Part shown: piece by piece, positions 1 to 5,324 of the stretch
How positions within the stretch are numbered: the stretch's first letter is position 1
How the letters are laid out: each line of letters opens with the position of its first letter
Assembly: GCA_001872985.1 (NCBI GenBank)
Contig: MNYA01000109.1
Location: forward strand, 1 to 6,970
DNA: 6,970 bases
Source: a bacterium CG2_30_54_10
GTDB lineage: Bacteria > Muiribacteriota > Ozemobacteria > Ozemobacterales > Ozemobacteraceae
Direction: 5' to 3'
The notes under the pieces: generated by a model
Databases searched by the model: none
Told to the model about the DNA's origin: nothing
Seen by the model: the letters and a program-made list of their open reading frames with translations, nothing else
Program-made: the position numbers and the translations under genes

Positions 1-8
1 CATAAAGC

Positions 9-73
9 GAGATTCCTCACATCCGTTCGGAATGACAAACGATGCTGTCATTTCGACCGAAGGGAGAAATCTC
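9..73. repeat. Imperfect inverted-repeat element (hairpin-like), left repeat copy
   Basis: Bases 9-37 and 46-73 are inverted copies of each other. Reading the reverse complement of 9-37 against 46-73 gives 22 matches over 29 aligned positions, with an 8-base spacer (38-45). The arms end in TGTCATT on the inner side and AATCTC on the outer side. The layout resembles the dispersed palindromic or MITE-like elements found between genes in many environmental bacteria. The right arm continues into a tail shared with the copy at 5233-5305. The element may extend beyond the left edge of the window. No coding capacity is seen. Confidence 0.7.
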
Positions 74-118
74 TTGCGCCAGGAATCATTGAGTTTCCCC
101 GAATTATTGAGTAGATAC
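46..118 (+). repeat. Dispersed 73-bp direct repeat, copy 1
   Basis: This stretch matches 5233-5305 in the same orientation at 71 of 73 positions without gaps. The differences are T95 versus A5282 and G101 versus A5288. It begins with TGTCATTTCGACCGAAGGGA and ends with GAGTAGATAC. Within the tail the heptamer ATTGAGT occurs twice. This copy also has an inverted partner arm at 9-37, which the second copy lacks. Such near-identity between noncoding stretches 5.2 kb apart indicates a recently spread or homogenised repeat. Confidence 0.9.
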
Positions 119-154
119 AACCCCGACATCCTTCAAAGGCACAAACCTCCGTTC

Positions 155-183
155 TTGTCATGCGTTCGGTGAGCGTGTATGCT
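155..183 (+). promoter_or_regulatory. Sigma-70-type promoter of the thioredoxin gene
   Basis: A -35 box TTGTCA (155-160, 5/6 to TTGACA) is separated by exactly 17 bases from a -10 box TATGCT (178-183, 4/6 to TATAAT). Transcription would start near 190 and give a leader of about 30 bases before the ATG at 221. Because the in-frame ATG at 179 lies inside the -10 box, this promoter also argues that 179 is not the translation start. Confidence 0.6.
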
Positions 184-210
184 GTGGGTGTGTAGTCTTA
201 AACAAAATTC

Positions 211-217
211 GGGGGAG
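211..217 (+). promoter_or_regulatory. Ribosome binding site fixing the thioredoxin start
   Basis: The purine-rich stretch GGGGGAG sits just ahead of the ATG at 221 and supports that start over the upstream in-frame ATG at 179. The extra 14 residues from 179 would also be atypical for a thioredoxin N-terminus. Confidence 0.6.
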
Positions 218-220
218 AAT

Positions 221-541
221 ATGGCCAAAGAATTGAACGAGAGCTGCTTCAAACAAGAAGTCCTTGAAAGTTCGGGTTCAGTGATGGTGGATTTTTGGGC
301 TCCCTGGTGTGGTCCCTGCCGGATCATGGGCCCAATCGTAGAGAACCTTTCGAAAAAATACGACGGCAAGGTCAAGATCGCAAAGGTCAATGTTGACGAA
401 AACCAGAACCTCGCAGGTGAGTTCAACGTCATGTCCATTCCAAGCATACTGTTTTTCAAGGATGGAAAAGTCGTTCACACCCATCTTGGAGCGACCACCG
501 AAGTCGACCTCGAAGCCCAGTTAAAACAACATCTTCTGTGA
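221..541 (+). CDS. trxA: Thioredoxin
   Basis: This encodes a 106-residue protein of the usual single-domain thioredoxin length. Thioredoxin is a cytoplasmic dithiol reductant that passes electrons from thioredoxin reductase to ribonucleotide reductase, peroxiredoxins, methionine sulfoxide reductase and other disulfide substrates. The WCGPC redox site is at residues 29-33 (Cys30 and Cys33). The buried Asp is in VDFW (Asp24), the cis-proline is Pro74 in MSIPS, and the final GA turn is at residues 90-91. An extra Cys9 lies near the N-terminus. There is no signal peptide, so it should act in the cytoplasm. The start at 221 is chosen because of its ribosome binding site and because the earlier ATG falls in the promoter. 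No reductase or other redox gene is adjacent, and the gene looks monocistronic. The symbol trxA follows family convention; paralogues elsewhere in the genome cannot be excluded. Confidence 0.96.
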   Translation: MAKELNESCFKQEVLESSGSVMVDFWAPWCGPCRIMGPIVENLSKKYDGKVKIAKVNVDENQNLAGEFNVMSIPSILFFKDGKVVHTHLGATTEVDLEAQLKQHLL

Positions 542-542
542 G

Positions 543-650
543 TAATACGGATTCCGGTAAATTTCTGCGTAGGGAGCGTAGGGCGAATCAGGCTCGCAGA
601 GCCGTAATCCGCCGCCCAGGGAACGAAGGGATTTACCATTATCCGTATAA
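543..650. repeat. Nested imperfect palindrome, about 108 bp
   Basis: The outer arms 543-562 and 631-650 are inverted copies with 16 of 20 matches (an 8-bp block and a 7-bp block around a mismatched centre, plus the terminal pair). Inside them, 582-613 forms a second hairpin. Its core is GGCTC (591-595) pairing with GAGCC (599-603) around a GCA loop, and it is extended by GGCG (582-585) pairing with CGCC (610-613). The inner motif GGATTACGGCTC (opposite strand) resembles a palindromic family seen dispersed in many environmental genomes; that resemblance is from memory. This looks like a mobile or amplified noncoding repeat rather than a gene. Confidence 0.6.
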
Positions 651-678
651 TACCAATCCCATTTGTTTCGTCCGTGCA

Positions 679-722
679 ACGTTTCTGTAGGGGCGGGTTT
701 CAAACCCGGCCCTACGAAACGT
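679..722. repeat. 44-base near-perfect palindrome
   Basis: Arms ACGTTTC/GAAACGT (679-685 with 716-722), GTAGGG/CCCTAC (687-692 with 710-715) and CGGGTTT/AAACCCG (694-700 with 702-708) pair almost completely. The only irregularities are a bulged T686 and a G693/G709 mismatch, with C701 at the centre. No T-run follows on either strand, so it is not a standard intrinsic terminator. It resembles the common GTAGGGGCGGGTTT-type dispersed palindrome of environmental bacteria (from memory). It could form a cruciform or a strong RNA hairpin. Confidence 0.75.
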
Positions 723-764
723 GGGTTACGCATGGACTTTTTGTGAATGGCATAACTTCTCAAT

Positions 765-814
765 GAAGGGAGGGCACGCGCCCCCCTTCGCCTCGCGAAG
801 TTAATACGTGAGGC
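765..814. repeat. Two tandem hairpins with a competing alternative fold
   Basis: Hairpin A (765-789) pairs GAAGGG-A-GGGC with GCCCCCCTTC: ten base pairs, one bulged A771 and a four-base ACGC loop. Hairpin B (790-814) pairs GCCTCGCG with CGTGAGGC, including one G-T wobble, around a nine-base loop. A third, exclusive hairpin, CTTCG (786-790) with CGAAG (796-800), would borrow bases from both. No T-run follows. They may be another repeat unit or part of a structured leader; the sequence alone cannot tell. Confidence 0.5.
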
Positions 815-922
815 TCGTCCCCTGCGATAGGGCGCTTTGATTCCTCCGGTTCGCTCTTGTGTCCTCCGCGGACTATTGAGGTGGCACTACTGTGGGTCAG
901 GTATTTTCTCGTTTATTGAAGA

Positions 923-950
923 GCGCCCCGACCGGCGCCTTTCATCATTT
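923..950 (+). terminator. Weak terminator-like hairpin
   Basis: GCGCC (923-927) pairs with GGCGC (934-938) around a six-base loop, followed by an interrupted T-rich stretch (CTTTCATCATTTTT). It could end read-through transcription from the thioredoxin gene before glgB. The stem is only five base pairs and the T-run is broken by C and A, so the call is tentative. Confidence 0.25.
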
Positions 951-975
951 TTGGAGTTTGTACATGCAGGATGTG

Positions 976-984
976 TGATATCAT
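976..984 (+). promoter_or_regulatory. Possible extended -10 promoter of glgB
   Basis: TGATATCAT is a TGn-extended -10 box (TATCAT at 979-984, 5/6 to TATAAT) placed 28 bases ahead of the glgB start. No good -35 box lies at the right distance; the nearest candidate, TTGTAC at 958-963, is only 15 bases away. Transcription would begin near 991. Confidence 0.35.
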
Positions 985-1000
985 TGGTGTCATTCCCGAC

Positions 1001-1006
1001 GGGAGG
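1001..1006 (+). promoter_or_regulatory. Ribosome binding site of glgB
   Basis: GGGAGG lies six bases ahead of the ATG at 1013, an ideal Shine-Dalgarno placement. It supports this start for glgB, as does the N-terminal domain beginning soon after. Confidence 0.75.
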
Positions 1007-1012
1007 TAGCAC

Positions 1013-3229
1013 ATGGCTGTTTTTATCAATCAGGGCGCGATCGATGCCATCATCCGAACCGAACATCACGATCCCTTTCAGGTTCTTGGAATGCATCAGA
1101 CCGAATTGAATGGCAAGAAATTTCTGGTGGCGAGGGCTTTCCTCCCAGATACGGTCTGCACACAGATTGTCGACATAAAAACCGGCCAGCGCTTTCCGAT
1201 GGCCAGGCTTGATGAGGCAGGATTTTTCGAGGGAATGATCCCTGGGCGGACAGATCCATTCCCTTATCGGCTCGGGGTGGAATATGCAAATGGCACAACC
1301 TCCGAATTTTTCGATTCCTACTCCTTCATGCCTACATTCGGGGAAATCGATGCTCACCTTTTCAATGAAGGAAACCATCAGAGAATCTACGAGAAACTCG
1401 GCGCGCACCTCCAGGTGATGCGGTATTTCGATATCTCAATCGGCGGAATCGGCTTCACAGTCTGGGCGCCTAATGCCCGGAGGGTCAGCGTCATAGGGGA
1501 TTTCAACACATGGGATGGCCGGCGCCACGTCATGCGTTCCCTCGGAAGCTCCGGAGTCTGGGAGATCTTCGTTCCCGGGCTCAGTACCGGTCAGAATTAC
1601 AAGTTCGAGGTCAAGCTCAAAAATGGAGCACTGATCGAAAAATGCGATCCCGCCGCCCTCTACGCCGAGGTGCGCCCCAAAACCGCCAGCCGGATCTACG
1701 ATATCGCCGGCTATGAGTGGGGAGATGGAGATTGGATACGAGCCCGAGCCGCCAAAAATTGGCGCAAAGAGCCGATGTCGGTCTATGAGTGCCACCTGGG
1801 CTCATTCATGAGGGTATTGGAGGAAGGCAACCGTTTTTTGACCTACCGCGAACTGGCTCCGAAACTTGCCGATTATCTCACGGCGACCGGATACACTCAT
1901 GTCGAGTTGATGCCCGTGACCGAGCATCCTCTTGACATTTCCTGGGGATATCAGGTTACGGGATATTTCGCGCCGACGAGCCGGTTCGGCAATCCGAAAG
2001 ATTTCATGTATCTGGTCGATTACCTGCACAAACACGGGATCGGGGTCATCCTGGACTGGGTTCCCGCCCACTTTCCCAAGGATGCCCACGGCCTTGCCCG
2101 GTTCGACGGCACCGCCCTGTTCGAACATTCCGATCCGCGCCTGGGTGAACACAAGGACTGGGCGACCCTGATTTTCAACTTCGGTCGCAATGAGGTTAAA
2201 AATTTCCTTATCAGCAGCGCCCTTTTCTGGCTCGACAAATATCACATCGACGGTTTCCGGGTCGACGCGGTTGCATCAATGCTCTACCTCGATTATTCGA
2301 GGCGCCCGGGCGAATGGATACCCAACAAGAATGGTGGCCACGAGAATCTCGAGGCCATTGAGTTTCTCAAGTATTTCAACAGCATCGTCTATGAAAAATT
2401 TCCCGGCATCGTGACGATCGCGGAAGAATCCACCGCATTTCCGGGGGTTAGCAAACCCTGCTTCCTGAACGGGCTCGGGTTTGGGTTCAAATGGAACATG
2501 GGCTGGATGCACGATACCCTGGAGTATTTTTCCAAGGATCCGATCCATCGAAAGTACCATCACAAAGATCTGACCTTTCCCCTCGTTTACGCTTTCACAG
2601 AGAACTTCATCTCACCCCTGTCGCATGACGAGGTCGTCCATGGCAAGGGTTCGATGATCAACAAGATGCCGGGCGATTTCCGGCAGAAGTTCGCGAATCT
2701 TCGCCTGCTCTACGCTTACATGTGGACGATGCCTGGAAAGAAGCTCTTATTCATGGGGTCCGATTTCGGACAATGGAATGAATGGAATTGCAACCAAAGC
2801 CTCGATTGGCATCTACTCGGCTTTCACTCCCACGAGGGCCTTCACCAGCTCGTGACACACTTGAACTGGCTCTACCGCAGCGAACCCTCACTTTTCCAAA
2901 GGGATCACGAAGGCGAAGGGTTCGAGTGGATCGACCTCAGAGATAGCGATTCCAGCATAGTCAGTTGGATCCGTCGAGCTGATAATCACGATGACTTGAC
3001 GGTTTTCATTGGAAATTTCACTCCGATATCTCGTAGTCTTTATCGGATGGGCGTTCCCAGGCCGGGTTATTACCGCGAGATCCTCAATACTGATTCAGAG
3101 ACTTATTTCGGCTCCAACATCGGGAATTATGGCGGAGCATGGGCGGAACCGCTTCCATGGCAGAACCAGCCCTACTCGATCCAGATCGAGCTTCCGCCGC
3201 TTGGATTACTTGGATTCAAGCCGTCGTAG
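1013..3229 (+). CDS. glgB: 1,4-alpha-glucan branching enzyme GlgB
   Basis: This encodes 738 residues, close to the 728 of the E. coli enzyme. GlgB cuts an alpha-1,4-glucan chain and re-attaches it through an alpha-1,6 bond, making the branches of glycogen in the cytoplasm. The order is an N-terminal N1 domain with the HHDPFQVLGMH signature (18-28), a CBM48/N2 domain (about 145-230, with FTVWAPNARRVSVIGDFN), the GH13 barrel (about 255-620) and an all-beta C-terminal domain ending at Ser738. All GH13 catalytic elements are present: DWVPAHF (348-354), nucleophile Asp418 in GFRVDAV, acid/base Glu471 in AEEST, and Asp539 in LSHDEV. The spacing between the three acids (53 and 121 residues) equals that in E. 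coli GlgB. Having both N1 and N2 makes it the long, type-1 form. No glgA, glgC, glgP or glgX is nearby, so it is not in a glycogen operon here. Its stop faces that of dxs 11 bases away. Confidence 0.98.
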   Translation: MAVFINQGAIDAIIRTEHHDPFQVLGMHQTELNGKKFLVARAFLPDTVCTQIVDIKTGQRFPMARLDEAGFFEGMIPGRTDPFPYRLGVEYANGTTSEFFDSYSFMPTFGEIDAHLFNEGNHQRIYEKLGAHLQVMRYFDISIGGIGFTVWAPNARRVSVIGDFNTWDGRRHVMRSLGSSGVWEIFVPGLSTGQNYKFEVKLKNGALIEKCDPAALYAEVRPKTASRIYDIAGYEWGDGDWIRARAAKNWRKEPMSVYECHLGSFMRVLEEGNRFLTYRELAPKLADYLTATGYTHVELMPVTEHPLDISWGYQVTGYFAPTSRFGNPKDFMYLVDYLHKHGIGVILDWVPAHFPKDAHGLARFDGTALFEHSDPRLGEHKDWATLIFNFGRNEVKNFLISSALFWLDKYHIDGFRVDAVASMLYLDYSRRPGEWIPNKNGGHENLEAIEFLKYFNSIVYEKFPGIVTIAEESTAFPGVSKPCFLNGLGFGFKWNMGWMHDTLEYFSKDPIHRKYHHKDLTFPLVYAFTENFISPLSHDEVVHGKGSMINKMPGDFRQKFANLRLLYAYMWTMPGKKLLFMGSDFGQWNEWNCNQSLDWHLLGFHSHEGLHQLVTHLNWLYRSEPSLFQRDHEGEGFEWIDLRDSDSSIVSWIRRADNHDDLTVFIGNFTPISRSLYRMGVPRPGYYREILNTDSETYFGSNIGNYGGAWAEPLPWQNQPYSIQIELPPLGLLGFKPS

Positions 3230-3240
3230 GTTCTCTTGTT

Positions 3241-5133
3241 TTAAAATGCCACCCTTCTTATCGCCCGCTGTTCGGGAATCCATTCGCGAATTCGGCTTGC
3301 GATGCTGTCAGGGTCGAGGCCGAAAATTGCCCTTAGTTCGGCAGGCTTTCCCTGCGGAATGAAACTGTCGGGAAGTCCGATGCGAAGGACTTTTGGGGTG
3401 TAACCCATCTCGTTGGCCATCTCGAGCAAAGCAGCTCCGAAGCCTCCCGCGAGTACCCCTTCCTCAATCGTAACGATGGGCATGTTTCTTTTGAGGGTAC
3501 GTTCGAGCAAGGTTCTGTCGAGGGGTTTCACGAAACGGGGGTTGACCACCTGAGCCCGAATTCCATGGAAAGCGAGGTCTTGAGCAGCCTTCAGAGCTGG
3601 GTAGAGCATGCTCCCGAGACCCCAGATCGAGAGGTCGTTTCCGTCGAGACAAATCTCCCCGCGTCCTACCGCGAAAGAATACCTGGTTGCATCGGTGGAG
3701 ACCCCAACTCCGGCCCCGCGAGGAAACCGGATGGCAACAGGGCGATCGAGGGTTCCAGCGAAGAAGACCATCTCGCGCAACTCTTCTTCATTTTTGGGAG
3801 CCATGACGACCATATTCGGAACCGCACGCAGGAAGGCGATATCGAAAACCCCGTGATGCGTCGGCCCGTCCTCTCCGACCAACCCGGCGCGATCGAGGCA
3901 GAAAACCACCGGAAGCTTGGTGAGAGCCACATCGTGTATGATCTGATCGTACGCCCTTTGAAGGAAGGTCGAATAAATCGCGACAACGGGGCGGAGCCCC
4001 CCTTTGGCCATTCCAGCGGCGAGAGCAACCGCATGAGGCTCAGCGATTCCAACATCGAAAAAACGATTCGGGAACTCGGCGGCGAAAGCGTTCAGCCCAG
4101 TTCCTTCCTTCATGGCGGCAGTTACAGCCACAACACGACTGTCACGGCGGCCAAGCTCCAAAATAGCCTGTCCGAATACAGAGGTGTATGACGGGGGCTC
4201 GTTTTTTATCTTTATCTTGCCGGTGGTGATCTCGAATGGACCGACTCCATGGAAAAGCGGCAAATGCTCTTTTGCAGGGCGGTAGCCGCGCCCTTTCTCC
4301 GTCAAGACATGTATCAGAACGGGGCCCTTTCGGTCCCGGGCATAGGTCAGTGTTCGCTCCATAAGCTCGAAGTCATAACCGGAAATCGGGCCGAGGTATT
4401 TGAATCCGAACTCTTCGAAGAGCATTCCCGGAGTGAGCAGGTATTTCAAGGTTCCTTCAAGGCGCAACAAAAGGTTGAACAACCGGGAACCGATTCCAGG
4501 AATCTGCTTTACCACGAATTCGAGATATTCCTTCGGGGTGAAGAAAGACGGCTCGAGCCGAAGTTTGTGCAAGTAATGCGACATCGCGCCGACATTCGGC
4601 GAGATCGACATCTCATTGTCATTCAGGATGACGATCAGTTCAGACCGTTTCTGCCCTGCATGGTTGAGCGCTTCGAAGGCCATTCCGCCCGTCATTGCAC
4701 CGTCACCGATGACGGCCACAACCTTGTTTCCCAGATTGAAATGGTCTCGGGCGAGCGCCAAGCCGAGGGCCGCGGAAATCGATGTCGAGCTGTGGCCGGT
4801 ATCGAAAGCATCGTGCGGGCTTTCGTCAGCTTTAGGAAAGCCCGAAATCCCGCCCAGAGTGCGGATTGAAGGGAACTGTTCATTGCGCCCGGTTACAATT
4901 TTGTGAACGTAACACTGATGACCGACATCAAAAATGATACGATCCCTGGGGGAGTCAAAAACTCTGTGGATGGCCAAAGTAAGCTCGACAATTCCGAGAT
5001 TGCTCGCCAAGTGCCCCCCGTTGCGGGAAACCACCTGGATTATCCGTTCACGGATCTCCTGGCTGAGCTGGATCAACTCCCGCCTTGAAAGTATTCTCAG
5101 GTCGGCAGGGGCATGAATTTTTTCAAGCAGCAT
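3241..5133 (-). CDS. dxs: 1-deoxy-D-xylulose-5-phosphate synthase
   Basis: This encodes 630 residues (E. coli 620). Dxs is a cytoplasmic thiamine-diphosphate and Mg enzyme that condenses pyruvate with glyceraldehyde 3-phosphate to DXP. This is the first step of the MEP isoprenoid route, and DXP also feeds thiamine and often pyridoxal synthesis. The N-terminal cofactor domain has HLASNLG (His41), DVGHQCYVHK (69-78), GDGAMTGG (Asp144) and NDNEMSIS (Asn173). The transketolase-like pyrimidine domain (about 315-480) has DVGIAE (catalytic Glu365), YSTFLQRAYDQ (Arg393) and DGPTHHG (His426). The C-terminal domain (about 495-620) has EEGVLAGGFG. Two conserved motifs are altered: GPISGYD at 249-254, where the family has GPxDGHD, and AEPHAV at 364-369, where it has AEQHAV. 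The start MLLEKI is the usual family start, although the Shine-Dalgarno sequence is weak. It has its own promoter and appears monocistronic. The family call is certain; full activity is inferred. Confidence 0.97.
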   Translation of the reverse strand: MLLEKIHAPADLRILSRRELIQLSQEIRERIIQVVSRNGGHLASNLGIVELTLAIHRVFDSPRDRIIFDVGHQCYVHKIVTGRNEQFPSIRTLGGISGFPKADESPHDAFDTGHSSTSISAALGLALARDHFNLGNKVVAVIGDGAMTGGMAFEALNHAGQKRSELIVILNDNEMSISPNVGAMSHYLHKLRLEPSFFTPKEYLEFVVKQIPGIGSRLFNLLLRLEGTLKYLLTPGMLFEEFGFKYLGPISGYDFELMERTLTYARDRKGPVLIHVLTEKGRGYRPAKEHLPLFHGVGPFEITTGKIKIKNEPPSYTSVFGQAILELGRRDSRVVAVTAAMKEGTGLNAFAAEFPNRFFDVGIAEPHAVALAAGMAKGGLRPVVAIYSTFLQRAYDQIIHDVALTKLPVVFCLDRAGLVGEDGPTHHGVFDIAFLRAVPNMVVMAPKNEEELREMVFFAGTLDRPVAIRFPRGAGVGVSTDATRYSFAVGRGEICLDGNDLSIWGLGSMLYPALKAAQDLAFHGIRAQVVNPRFVKPLDRTLLERTLKRNMPIVTIEEGVLAGGFGAALLEMANEMGYTPKVLRIGLPDSFIPQGKPAELRAIFGLDPDSIASRIREWIPEQRAIRRVAF

Positions 5134-5190
5134 GGAATCGGTTTTCTTTGCCCGTACAGTCTAATTGGCCAAGCTTCAATGTAAGAAGTG

Positions 5191-5218
5191 ATTCTACCAC
5201 AAATTGGTATCTTCTCAA
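5191..5218 (-). promoter_or_regulatory. Sigma-70 promoter of dxs with extended -10
   Basis: On the minus strand, TTGAGA (5213-5218, 5/6 to TTGACA) is followed after 16 bases by TAGAAT (5191-5196, 5/6 to TATAAT), preceded by TGG, the TGn extension. Transcription would start near 5184 and leave an untranslated leader of about 50 bases. The leader has no strong Shine-Dalgarno sequence: the region before the ATG reads AAAGAAAACCGATTCC. Confidence 0.65.
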
Positions 5219-5232
5219 AATTCTGGGGGAAT

Positions 5233-5305
5233 TGTCATTTCGACCGAAGGGAGAAATCTCTTGCGCCAGGAATCATTGAGTATCCCCAAATTATTGAGTA
5301 GATAC
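5233..5305 (+). repeat. Dispersed 73-bp direct repeat, copy 2
   Basis: This is the second copy of the repeat at 46-118, same orientation and 71/73 identical. It lies between the end of the GH1-like gene and the promoter of dxs. Unlike copy 1 it has no inverted partner arm on its left side (5200-5232 shows none), so it appears to be a solitary half-element with its tail. Confidence 0.9.
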
Positions 5306-5324
5306 GAAAACTTTTTCACTGAAA

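Larger units (their letters stand above)
542..1012. other. Intergenic region packed with palindromes upstream of glgB
   Basis: This 471-base stretch separates the thioredoxin gene from glgB and holds no credible gene. It contains a nested palindrome (543-650), a 44-base near-perfect palindrome (679-722), two hairpins in tandem (765-789 and 790-814), a weak terminator-like hairpin (923-938) and a possible glgB promoter (976-984). Between 815 and 920 only very short inverted repeats occur and nothing convincing is seen. Short open frames crossing the palindromes translate to low-complexity, Pro- and Arg-rich peptides and look spurious. Confidence 0.7.

Noticed and set aside
179..220. N-terminal extension of thioredoxin from an ATG at 179
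   Set aside because: The ATG sits inside the -10 box of a good promoter, and the ATG at 221 has a ribosome binding site and gives the standard thioredoxin length.
521..763. 80-residue minus-strand open frame in the trx-glgB gap
   Set aside because: It runs through the palindromic repeats, has no ribosome binding site and reads as Pro/Arg-rich translation of repeats.
837..1109. 90-residue plus-strand open frame ahead of glgB
   Set aside because: It overlaps glgB in another frame and lacks a start signal.
887..1408. 173-residue minus-strand open frame at the start of glgB
   Set aside because: It overlaps the confidently identified glgB coding sequence and its ribosome binding site. No domain is recognisable.
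3565..4191. 208-residue plus-strand open frame antisense to dxs
   Set aside because: It lies wholly inside dxs on the opposite strand, has no family features and is explained by codon bias of dxs.
4249..4869. 206-residue plus-strand open frame antisense to dxs
   Set aside because: It is also wholly inside dxs and is a shadow of its codons. No start signal or recognisable domain is seen.
5085..5279. 64-residue plus-strand open frame containing SFRPKGEISC
   Set aside because: It overlaps the start of dxs antisense and then translates the dispersed repeat. This peptide type is a well-known artefact of such repeats.
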